Source: Streptomyces purpureus (GTDB lineage: Bacteria; Actinomycetota; Actinomycetes; Streptomycetales; Streptomycetaceae). From it: a DNA stretch of 64,000 nucleotides. This document shows positions 16,526 through 22,953 of this stretch, piece by piece. The notes under the pieces are model-generated. The model was given only the letters and a program-made list of their open reading frames with translations, was not told where the DNA came from and ran no database searches. How positions within the stretch are numbered: the first letter of the stretch is position 1; every line of letters begins with the position of its first letter. Both the position numbers and the translations under genes were made by a program. Location of the stretch: positions 62,001-126,000 of the forward strand of contig NZ_BMQQ01000012.1 in the NCBI RefSeq assembly GCF_014648195.1, read 5' to 3'.

Positions 16526-17029
16526 ATGGGGACGAATGGATCGACCATGCTCGAGCCGTTACGGCAGGGCCTTCCGCCGATCGATCCCGCCTCCGTCTCC
16601 AGCTCCGCCTCGTGCGCGCTGCCGGCCCGTTTCGAAGCCGTACGCGGCGCCCGGACGTTCACCAGATCGACGCTCAGCCAGTGGGATCTCGACGACCGCT
16701 TCGACGATGTGGCCCTGGTCGTCTCGGAGTTGGTGACGAACGCGCTGCGGCACGCCGTACCCGCCGATTCCACCGACCCCGAGGCCCCGCAGGATCCGCC
16801 CGTGCGGCTGCATCTGATGCGCTGGACCACCCGGCTGGTGTGCGCGGTACGCGACCCCAGCCACTCGGGTCCCCGGACGCGTGAGTCCGACGAGGACTTC
16901 GCGGCCGAGTCGGGGCGCGGGCTGTTCCTCGTGGACTCCTTCAGCGACAGCTGGGGCTGGCACCCGCTGGCCGGCACGCTGCACGGCAAGGTGGTCTGGG
17001 CGCTGTTCCGGCTGGGCGCGGAGGCGTAG
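16526..17029 (+). CDS. HATPase_c ATP-binding protein (anti-sigma-factor-like, RsbW fold)
   Basis: The 167-residue protein has the GHKL ATPase motifs: N-box VVSELVTNALRHA, G1-type VCAVRDPS, and G2-type ESGRGLFLVDSFSDSWG. These small Streptomyces ATPases act as anti-sigma factors, or as partners of WhiJ-type regulators. The ATG at 16526 follows GGGAG with eight-base spacing; an ATG seven codons later is also possible. It is divergent from the WhiJ-like gene and followed, on the other strand, by the DUF397 gene. A terminator hairpin lies at 17134-17158. Confidence 0.9.
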   Translation: MGTNGSTMLEPLRQGLPPIDPASVSSSASCALPARFEAVRGARTFTRSTLSQWDLDDRFDDVALVVSELVTNALRHAVPADSTDPEAPQDPPVRLHLMRWTTRLVCAVRDPSHSGPRTRESDEDFAAESGRGLFLVDSFSDSWGWHPLAGTLHGKVVWALFRLGAEA

Positions 17030-17097
17030 CCGTCGGCCACCGCGGCCGATGGGGCGGGTACGGGCCGTGGGCCGCCTGGGCGTGCTCGCACTCGGCT

Positions 17098-17122
17098 ACC
17101 GGTGACCGGTGACCGGTGACCG
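17098..17122. repeat. Tandem 7-bp repeat (ACCGGTG)
   Basis: Three and a half copies of ACCGGTG lie just after the HATPase gene and before its terminator. The function is unknown. Confidence 0.7.
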
Positions 17123-17133
17123 ATAAACGAGTA

Positions 17134-17158
17134 CGGGCCCCGGCTGTGCCGGGGCCCG
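17134..17158. terminator. Terminator hairpin between HATPase and DUF397 genes
   Basis: CGGGCCCCGG pairs with CCGGGGCCCG around the loop CTGTG. It sits between the convergent HATPase and DUF397 genes and could serve both. Confidence 0.75.
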
Positions 17159-17207
17159 GTGGTGTCGGATCGGTGTCGGATCCGTGCCGACCGTCGTCGA
17201 GGGGCGG

Positions 17208-17447
17208 TCAGCCCTCGACGAGGTGGTCGAACTCCCCGTCCTTCACGCCCAGCAGCATCGCCTCGATCTCCGCGGGCGTGTAGACCAGGGCGGGGCCGTC
17301 GGGGTGGCGTGAGTTGCGCACGGCCACCCCTCCGCCCGGCAGTTTGGCGAACTCCACGCACGAGCCCTGTGAGTTACTGTGCCTGCTCTTCTGCCAGACG
17401 ACCCCGTGAAGTTCCGTGGCCGCCATGCCGTTGTATGCGTGGTGCAC
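17208..17447 (-). CDS. DUF397 domain protein
   Basis: The 79-residue protein shows the DUF397 pattern: VVWQKSRHSNSQGSCVEFA, then VAVRNSRHPDGPALVYTPAE and an acidic end. DUF397 proteins are the small cognate partners of WhiJ-type XRE/DUF5753 regulators. GTG at 17447 is preferred over Met-8 because GGGGAG stands six bases upstream. It lies two genes from the WhiJ-like regulator, and two motif copies stand in its promoter. Confidence 0.9.
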   Translation of the reverse strand: MHHAYNGMAATELHGVVWQKSRHSNSQGSCVEFAKLPGGGVAVRNSRHPDGPALVYTPAEIEAMLLGVKDGEFDHLVEG

Positions 17448-17515
17448 TGGAAGCTCCCCGAGAGATGCATGATGCAGGTGTCAACTTTCCCGGATCATAG
17501 CTGTGTTCATATGCC

Positions 17516-17539
17516 GATGCATGTGCAGATGCACGTGCA
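17516..17539. promoter_or_regulatory. Tandem GATGCANGTGCA motif before the DUF397 gene
   Basis: GATGCATGTGCA and GATGCACGTGCA are contiguous. They are the reverse complement of the motif before the HATPase gene and contain the palindromic core TGCANGTGCA. A further partial copy lies near 17464. The pair is 69-92 bp upstream of the DUF397 start. Confidence 0.6.
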
Positions 17540-17642
17540 CGCGGGGTGGCCTGTTGACTACAGCTATCAGGAAACGGACCTCGGGGGCGGGCCGTTCCCA
17601 CGGGAAGAGACGCAGAGCACGCCCTTCCGGATCCCTCCCGGG

Positions 17643-17882
17643 CTAACGGGATGTCGACACGTACGGCAGCAGCGCCATCTCGCGGGCGTTCTTGATCGCG
17701 CGGGAGAGCTGTCGCTGCTGCTGGGCGCTCACCCGGGTCACCCGCCGGCTGCGGATCTTGCCGCGGTCGGAGATGAACTTCCGCAGCAGGTCCGTGTCCT
17801 TGTAGTCGATGTAGGTGATGCCGTCGCGGTCGAGCGGGTTCGGCCGGGGCTTGAGGGGCTTGTTACGGGCGGGCTTGGGCAT
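17643..17882 (-). CDS. rpsR2: 30S ribosomal protein S18, zinc-independent paralogue
   Basis: The 79-residue product has the S18 core DYKDTDLLRKFISDRGKIRSRRVTRVSAQQQRQL. It contains no cysteine, so it is the zinc-free (C-) form that replaces the zinc-binding protein when zinc is short. It is last in a four-gene operon controlled by the Zur-type palindrome at 19451, four bases after the CobW-like gene. Only one S18 gene is in this window; the zinc-binding copy should lie elsewhere. Confidence 0.95.
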   Translation of the reverse strand: MPKPARNKPLKPRPNPLDRDGITYIDYKDTDLLRKFISDRGKIRSRRVTRVSAQQQRQLSRAIKNAREMALLPYVSTSR

Positions 17883-17886
17883 GGGG

Positions 17887-19011
17887 TCAGACCTCCAGGA
17901 GGGAGTCGAAGGCGGGCGGCAGCAGCTTCCAGGCGTCGCGTCCCGCGGCGTACTCCGCGTCGGTGAGCAGGCAGGAGTCGAGCAGTTCGGCCAGGCCCTC
18001 GCGGTCAAGACCGGGCGAGGTGAAGACCAGGTGCTGGCAGCAGTCGCCGTGGTCGGGGTGCCAGTCCATGGCGGCCGCTGCCCGGCGTACGGGCGGCACC
18101 ATGTCCCAGGCCGCGTCGGGGAGCGAGGCCAGCCAGGGCCCGGCGCTCTCCACACAGAGCGCACCGCCGGCCGCGTCCCAGGCCAGCAGGGTGTCGGGCC
18201 GGTCGGCGAGCCAGAACCGCCCACGGCTGCGGGCGGCGGCGCAGGTCAGGTCCTCCAGCGCCGCGTACAGCCGCTCGGGGTGGAAGGGGCGGCGGCGGTG
18301 CCAGACGTAGGTGGCGACGCCGTTCGCGTCGGCCTCCTGCGGCAGCAGCGCGCAGGCCGGGTGCTGCGCGGCGGCCGCGGCCTCGACGTCGAAGCCGGCC
18401 TGCGCGGCGGCCGCGAGCTCCTGCCCGTCCTCGATCCGGACGTGCCGGGCGGTGGGGTGGAGCTGGGTGAGCAGCGCGCGGTCCTCGTCGTCGGCCTCGT
18501 CGTTGTCGAGGACGGCGAGCACGGGCGCGTACTCCAGTTGGCGCGCCCAGGTGTCGGCGACGGTGCGCTGGTCGGTGGGGGCGGCGGCGAGGCCGCCCTC
18601 CATGAGGTCGTCGCCGTTGCCGAGGTACGGCAGGAGCAGGGCCGGGTCGACCGCGGTGACGACGCCGGTGACGCGCAGTCCGGCGGCCGCGACGACCTCG
18701 GCCATCGCCTTCGGCTCGACGGAGTCCCACAGTTCGACGACGGCGAGCCGGGTCAGCCCGGCGTCGTCGAGGCGGCTCAGCTCCGGCACGAGGTCCTCGC
18801 GCAGGGCGCAGCAGGCGCAGTCGTTGACGAGGGCTGTGTCCTCCGTCGAGAGGGTGCCGGTGGCGTCGCGGATCGTCCGTACGACCGTGCCTTGCACGGC
18901 GGTCGCGAGGTCGTGGTGGAGGGCGACACTGCCGGGGACGGCGGTCAGCAGCCGGTCGACGGCGGCCCGGCGGGCGTCCGCGTGGAGCCCGCCGACGAGC
19001 GCGATGTTCAT
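17887..19011 (-). CDS. CobW/COG0523-like protein, Mrf-type (zinc-stress ribosome factor)
   Basis: The 374-residue protein belongs to the COG0523 family of metal-trafficking GTPases and has the CxCC metal motif as CACC (Cys-65, 67, 68). However, the P-loop position reads ALVGGLHADARRAAVDRLL, with no GK[ST], so GTP binding by the usual loop is doubtful. In mycobacteria the homologue in the same zinc-free ribosomal operon is Mrf, which recruits a hibernation factor to remodelled ribosomes; that role is inferred here from position. Its ATG overlaps the L31 stop in ATGA, and S18 follows by four bases. The long upstream frame extension overlaps L31 and was rejected. Confidence 0.88.
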   Translation of the reverse strand: MNIALVGGLHADARRAAVDRLLTAVPGSVALHHDLATAVQGTVVRTIRDATGTLSTEDTALVNDCACCALREDLVPELSRLDDAGLTRLAVVELWDSVEPKAMAEVVAAAGLRVTGVVTAVDPALLLPYLGNGDDLMEGGLAAAPTDQRTVADTWARQLEYAPVLAVLDNDEADDEDRALLTQLHPTARHVRIEDGQELAAAAQAGFDVEAAAAAQHPACALLPQEADANGVATYVWHRRRPFHPERLYAALEDLTCAAARSRGRFWLADRPDTLLAWDAAGGALCVESAGPWLASLPDAAWDMVPPVRRAAAAMDWHPDHGDCCQHLVFTSPGLDREGLAELLDSCLLTDAEYAAGRDAWKLLPPAFDSLLEV

Positions 19012-19268
19012 GACCTGCCCTGCCCCCGGCTTCCGTAACGCCGCTCGAAGCGCTCGACGCGGCCGGCGGTGTCGAGCACGCGCGCGTGGCCCGTGTAGAA
19101 GGGGTGGCTCGCCGAGGAGATCTCGACGTCGATGACGGGGTAGGTGTTGCCGTCCTCCCACTCGACCGTCTTGTCGCTGGTCGCCGTGGAGCGGGTGAGG
19201 AAGGCGAAGCCTCCGGCCTTGTCGCGGAAGACGACGGGCGCGTACGGAGGGTGGATTCCGGGCTGCAT
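19008..19268 (-). CDS. rpmE2: 50S ribosomal protein L31 type B (zinc-independent)
   Basis: The 86-residue protein is the cysteine-free type B L31 (MQPGIHPPYAPVVFRD, then VIDVEISSASHPFYTG). It replaces the zinc-binding L31 at the subunit interface during zinc limitation. It lies five bases after L33 and overlaps the CobW-like start by four bases. There are no cysteines. Confidence 0.96.
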   Translation of the reverse strand: MQPGIHPPYAPVVFRDKAGGFAFLTRSTATSDKTVEWEDGNTYPVIDVEISSASHPFYTGHARVLDTAGRVERFERRYGSRGQGRS

Positions 19269-19273
19269 GACGG

Positions 19274-19438
19274 TCAGCGCTCCTCTCGGAAGTCGACGTG
19301 GCGGCCTGCGACCGGGTCGTACTTGCGCAGGGTCAGTCGGTCGGGGTTGTTACGGCGGTTCTTGCGGGTCACGTAGGTGAAGCCGGTGCCGGCGGTGGAC
19401 CGGAGCTTGATGATCGGGCGGAGTTCGTTGCGGGCCAT
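19274..19438 (-). CDS. rpmG2: 50S ribosomal protein L33, zinc-independent paralogue
   Basis: The 54-residue protein is MARNELRPIIKLRSTAG onward, with the L33 core YVTRKNRRNNPDRLTLRKYDP and no cysteine. It is the first gene of the leftward zinc-response operon, directly behind the Zur-type palindrome. The start at 19438 is chosen over an upstream Met because it matches all L33 proteins. Confidence 0.96.
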   Translation of the reverse strand: MARNELRPIIKLRSTAGTGFTYVTRKNRRNNPDRLTLRKYDPVAGRHVDFREER

Positions 19439-19450
19439 GAGGGTAGAGTA

Positions 19451-19469
19451 AATGGAAACGGTTTCCATT
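19451..19469. promoter_or_regulatory. Zur-type operator (perfect 19-bp palindrome)
   Basis: AATGGAAACGGTTTCCATT is a perfect palindrome and lies exactly between the divergent L33 and L28 operons. The position and the TGGAAAC..GTTTCCA form fit Streptomyces Zur boxes. Zinc-loaded Zur should repress both operons. Confidence 0.88.
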
Positions 19470-19502
19470 ACCAAGAAACCGATCAGAGAGGTAGGTCACC
19501 CC

Positions 19503-19739
19503 TTGTCCGCCCACTGCCAGCTGACCGGCGCCCAGCCCGGCTTCGGCAACCGCATCTCCCATTCACACCGGCGCACCTCGCGCCGGTTCGACCCCAACAT
19601 CCAGCGCAAGCGCTACTGGCTGCCGAGCGAGGGCCGGTACGTCCGGCTCACGCTCAGCACGAAGGCGATCAAGACCGTCGACACCATCGGGATCGAGGCG
19701 GCCGTGGCCCGGATCCGCGCGCGGGGGGTGAAGGTCTGA
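19503..19739 (+). CDS. rpmB2: 50S ribosomal protein L28, zinc-independent paralogue
   Basis: The 78-residue protein starts at a TTG and reads MSAHCQLTGAQPGFG, then SHSHRRTSRRFDPNIQRKRYW. The TTG is chosen because L28 proteins of this type begin exactly there and AGAGAGG lies upstream. A single cysteine remains, but the two CxxC pairs of zinc-binding L28 are absent. It heads the rightward operon with S14, whose ATG overlaps the L28 stop by one base. Confidence 0.95.
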   Translation: MSAHCQLTGAQPGFGNRISHSHRRTSRRFDPNIQRKRYWLPSEGRYVRLTLSTKAIKTVDTIGIEAAVARIRARGVKV

Positions 19740-20044
19740 TGGCGAAGAAGAGCAAGATCGTCCGAAATGAGCGGCGCCGCGAGGTCGTGGCCCGGTACGC
19801 CGAGCGGCGGGCGGAGCTGAAGGAGATCCTCCGCCGGCCGTCCTCCACGGAGGAGGAACGCCGCGCGGCGGACGCCGAACTGCGCCGCCAGCCGCGCGAC
19901 GCGAGCGCGACCCGCGTCCGCAACCGCGACGGGGTGGACGGCCGGCCGCGGGGCCACCTGCGCAAGTTCGGCCTCTCGCGCGTGCGGATGCGCGAGCAGG
20001 CGCACGCGGGGTTCCTGCCGGGGATCCGTAAGGCGTCCTGGTAG
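19739..20044 (+). CDS. rpsN2: 30S ribosomal protein S14, zinc-independent paralogue
   Basis: The 101-residue long form of S14 (MAKKSKIVRNERRREVVARY, then GRPRGHLRKFGLSRVRMREQ) has no zinc-binding cysteines. It is translated from TGATG, overlapping the L28 stop. A perfect terminator hairpin lies eight bases after it. Confidence 0.97.
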   Translation: MAKKSKIVRNERRREVVARYAERRAELKEILRRPSSTEEERRAADAELRRQPRDASATRVRNRDGVDGRPRGHLRKFGLSRVRMREQAHAGFLPGIRKASW

Positions 20045-20385
20045 GAGCGGTGGTCCCCCGTAGGGGGACGGGGTCGGGGGCGGGTCCGGGAGCGGCGGCT
20101 CCCGGGCTGCGCCCAGCGCCTGTTGCGGGGTCGGCGGGCGGGGGCCGTCGGCCCGCGCGGGTCGGCGCCGTCCGGTACGGGAGGGCGGGGCCGGGCCTGG
20201 CCGGGAGCGGCGGCTCCCGGAACCGGCGCCCGGCGCCTGTTGCGTGCCGGGTGGCCGCATTCCGGCAGGAGTGGGGCGGGTTCCGGGAGCGGCGGCTCCC
20301 CGAACCCGCCCAGGCGCCTCTCATGCGGTGTGCTCGGCGGGCGCCGCCCGTACGGCTCACCGATCCACCGCCGCCCGGAGCTCCG
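20045..20385. repeat. Intergenic region with three copies of a GC hairpin repeat
   Basis: This 341-bp gap contains no credible gene. A terminator for the S14 operon is at 20053-20069 (GTCCCCC-GTA-GGGGGAC). After it, CCGGGAGC-GGCG-GCTCCCGG occurs at 20086-20105 and 20201-20220 and nearly exactly at 20283-20302. Each copy is followed by a GCGCCTGTTGCG-like tail (weaker in the third). They may be stacked terminators or copies of a small dispersed repeat. Confidence 0.75.
20053..20069 (+). terminator. Terminator of the L28-S14 operon
   Basis: GTCCCCC and GGGGGAC form a perfect seven-base stem with a GTA loop, just after the S14 stop. Confidence 0.8.
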
Positions 20386-21525
20386 CTACGGGCGCAAGGG
20401 GCGGCGGCCCTGTCCCATGTGGGCCCGGTCGGCGGCGGCTGTGCCGTCCTGCCAGCCCGCGAGGTCCGTCACGCCCCTCACACGCGTGGAGACCGTTTCC
20501 GGGAACATCTCCTGCGCCCGGTCCGCGACCGCGACGTCCCGCGCCAGCAGGACGGGCAGCAGGCCGTCGGAGGCGCTCACGCTCTCGGCGACCACTCCCT
20601 CGGCCGCCGAGGCCAGCCGGTCGCCGATCCGCGTCGCGTACGCCATCAGGAACGACTGCCGGAACGTCTTGGTGCGCTTGCGCCCGCCGGCCCGCTGTCC
20701 CGCCTCGGCCTTGGTCATCGCGGCCGTGCCCTGCACCAGGAGCGAGGTGTGGAGCAGCTCGACGGCCTCCAGGTCGGCCTCGAAGCCGACGACCGTGGAG
20801 AAGCCGAGCGCGCTGTTCCACACCGCCCGGCAGCGGTTGGCCGCGGCGACGGCGTCGAGCAGGATCGCCTTGGCCGTCTCGTACGGCGCGTCGACGCCGA
20901 TCCGGCAGGCGCCGGGCACATCGCGCGCGTGCGTCCGGTGGGCGAGCGCCGCCTCGTCCAGACTGTGCCGCGCCATCAGCTCCTGCGCCTTCGCGGTCAG
21001 CGCCTCGGCCTCCTCGGGGAAGCCGGTCGCCTCGGCCTTGGCGAGCAGGGCACGGATCCGGCTCAGCATGCGCGGCTCACCGGCGGCCGGGGGCGCGTGG
21101 AGCGGCGAGCCGGGGACCGGGCCGACGGGTTCGACGGCCGGGAGGCGGGCGAGGAGCCGGTACAGCTCCAGGACCGCGGTGGCGTACGAGAAGCGGTCGG
21201 AGCTCCACTGCCGATCCGGGAGTTCGGCGAGCTGGGCGGCCCAACGGGGCGGCAGCTGCCCGTACCGCTTCACCTCGCAGGTGATCACCTCGGCGGCCAG
21301 CAGCACGTGGTGCTCGCCCAGGTCGCGGCGTACGAGCCGCAGAACGTCGGCGGGCTGCCAGCCCCGCTCCCAGGCCCGCCGGACGAACTCCTCGCCCCGC
21401 CTGGCCAGTTCCGCATCGGCGCCGGGATCGGCCGCGAGCAGCGAGGCGCCGGTGTCGAGGGCGGTGTCGTCGTCCGCGTAGAGCGCGGCGGCCAGCGCCC
21501 TCTCGACGGTGTCGCCTGCCGGCAT
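20386..21525 (-). CDS. DUF2786 domain protein
   Basis: The 379-residue protein carries DUF2786 at about residues 155-195 (IRALLAKAEATGFPEEAEAL, then TAKAQELMARHSLDEA), and a C-terminal DUF7168-like region. The N-terminal 130 residues form an all-helical domain. The family is widespread in actinobacteria and phages, but its function is unknown; some members are proposed to act with nucleic acids. AGAGGAG six bases upstream supports the ATG at 21525. A four-copy 8-bp repeat lies just before it. Confidence 0.85.
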   Translation of the reverse strand: MPAGDTVERALAAALYADDDTALDTGASLLAADPGADAELARRGEEFVRRAWERGWQPADVLRLVRRDLGEHHVLLAAEVITCEVKRYGQLPPRWAAQLAELPDRQWSSDRFSYATAVLELYRLLARLPAVEPVGPVPGSPLHAPPAAGEPRMLSRIRALLAKAEATGFPEEAEALTAKAQELMARHSLDEAALAHRTHARDVPGACRIGVDAPYETAKAILLDAVAAANRCRAVWNSALGFSTVVGFEADLEAVELLHTSLLVQGTAAMTKAEAGQRAGGRKRTKTFRQSFLMAYATRIGDRLASAAEGVVAESVSASDGLLPVLLARDVAVADRAQEMFPETVSTRVRGVTDLAGWQDGTAAADRAHMGQGRRPLRP

Positions 21526-21544
21526 CGACGTGTCTCCTCTTCTA

Positions 21545-21576
21545 CGGTTCTGCGGTTCTGCGGTTCTGCGGTTCTG
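21545..21576. repeat. Tandem 8-bp repeat (CGGTTCTG x4)
   Basis: Four exact copies of CGGTTCTG plus a partial fifth stand 20 bp upstream of the DUF2786 start. Such arrays change length by slippage and could alter promoter spacing. Confidence 0.9.
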
Positions 21577-21602
21577 CGGTGATCCGTACCCGGAACGACA
21601 TC

Positions 21603-22060
21603 CTAGTTACGGAAGGGAACCGGACGACGGACCCGTAGGCGGGGCCTCGGCGCAGCCCCTAGACGATCAAGTCGCAGGCCCTTGCCCTTGCGGCGCTTCT
21701 CGCGCTTGAACGAGGGCCGCAACAGCTCGATGCCGCGCATCGCCAGGTCGTTTTCGAACACTTTGGAGGCGAAGCCCTTGTCGGAGATCAGCAGCAATCC
21801 CTGGCGATCGGCGACCAGGTCAGCGTCGATGTCGAGCATGGCCTGCAACACCTCGCGCTCGTCCATCTTCGGATTCGCCAGCGCCCACAGGATCGGCATA
21901 GCGGTCGGAGTGCAGACCAGATACAGGCGCAGGCCCCAAAAGAACCGGGAGTGGAGTCCGACAACCGGGGCGGCCTGCCCATCCACCGGTCCGCCCCCAA
22001 CTCATCGTCGATCTTCACGTACAGGGCGGTCAGCAGGGTGTCCAGGCACTCGATCGTCCA
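21603..22060 (-). pseudogene. IS982-type transposase remnant with internal deletion
   Basis: Two transposase pieces are joined out of frame. At about 21976-22060 the N-terminus reads DTLLTALYVKIDDELGADRW and ends at PPRLSDS. The next bases, in another frame, continue as HSRFFWGLRLYLVCTPTAMP and ALANPKMDEREVLQAMLDID, the catalytic-core region of IS982-like DDE transposases, up to LLRPSFKREKRRKG. The sequence between the two pieces, which should hold over 100 residues, is missing, and the C-terminal third is replaced by unrelated codons. No terminal inverted repeats or target duplication were found. Confidence 0.8.
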
Positions 22061-22137
22061 GGGGTATGGCTGGCCCCACCATCGGAACGCCCTCCAGTGG
22101 TCGTGAGCGCGCCCGCCGGAAACGGTTGGCTCGAGTC

Positions 22138-22953
22138 ATGACCTCAACAGCCGTACGGCTCACCTCCCTCCGCCGCCTGCACCGCGACGTCCGCGCCCTG
22201 GACGGGGTCGATCTCGACTTCCGTACCGGCTCGTTCACCGCCGTCATGGGACCCTCCGGATCCGGAAAGTCGACGCTGCTGCAGTGCGCGGCCGGGCTCG
22301 ACCGGCCCACGTCAGGAAGCGTGGAGATCGGCGGCGTGGAGCTGACCGGCCTTCGCGAGCGCGAGCTGACCCTGCTGCGGCGCGACCGGATCGGCTTCGT
22401 CTTCCAGGCCTTCAACCTGCTGCCGCCGCTGACCGCCGCGCAGAACGTGGCTCTGCCGTTGCGGCTGGCCGGACGCCGCCCGTCCAGGGGCGAGGTACGG
22501 GCCGCGCTGGAACGGGTCGGGCTGGGCGAGCGGGCCGGGCACCGGCCTGGGGAGATGTCCGGCGGGCAGCAGCAGCGGGTGGCCATCGCGCGGGCGTTGA
22601 TCACCCGGCCGGCCGTGCTGTTCGGCGACGAGCCGACCGGTGCGCTGGACTCGGCCACCAGCCGGGACGTGCTGGTGATGCTGCGGGAGCTGGTGGACCG
22701 GGAGGGCCAGACGATCATCATGGTGACGCACGACCCGGTGGCCGCGTCGTACGCGGACCGGGTGGTCTTCCTCGTCGACGGCCGCCTGAGCGGCGAGCTC
22801 GCCGCCCCCACGGCGGAACAGGTCGCCGCGCGCATGGCTCGCCTGGAGACGGGGACGGGGACTCGCACGGGGACGGGGACGGGGACTGACTCGCGGACGG
22901 GGTCGGGGCCGGTGCGTGCGTCGGGTCTGGGCGAGGAGGCCGTGGCATGCTGA
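22138..22953 (+). CDS. ABC transporter ATP-binding protein (MacB/LolD type)
   Basis: The 271-residue ATPase has Walker A (GPSGSGKST), Q-loop VFQAFNLLPPL, signature MSGGQQQRVAIARAL and Walker B (VLFGDEPTGALDS). It is the energy subunit for the FtsX-like permease that follows; the genes overlap by seven bases. The C-terminal 45 residues are a Thr/Gly/Arg tail encoded by GGGACG-type DNA repeats (22850-22910) and unlike the family. The ATG at 22138 has no clear ribosome site, so the start is moderately uncertain. The IS remnant ends just upstream, and no regulator gene is adjacent. Confidence 0.9.
   Translation: MTSTAVRLTSLRRLHRDVRALDGVDLDFRTGSFTAVMGPSGSGKSTLLQCAAGLDRPTSGSVEIGGVELTGLRERELTLLRRDRIGFVFQAFNLLPPLTAAQNVALPLRLAGRRPSRGEVRAALERVGLGERAGHRPGEMSGGQQQRVAIARALITRPAVLFGDEPTGALDSATSRDVLVMLRELVDREGQTIIMVTHDPVAASYADRVVFLVDGRLSGELAAPTAEQVAARMARLETGTGTRTGTGTGTDSRTGSGPVRASGLGEEAVAC
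22850..22910. repeat. GGGACG-type microsatellite in the ATPase C-terminus
   Basis: GACGGGGACGGGGACT is repeated with small variations inside the coding frame and makes a Thr-Gly tail. It is probably a slippage-prone, non-conserved end of the protein. Confidence 0.8.

Noticed and set aside
16363..16884. Reading frame beginning MSKKRHGGG before the HATPase gene
   Set aside because: It overlaps the HATPase gene in another frame, has weak codon bias and no family resemblance. The first part covers regulatory motifs.
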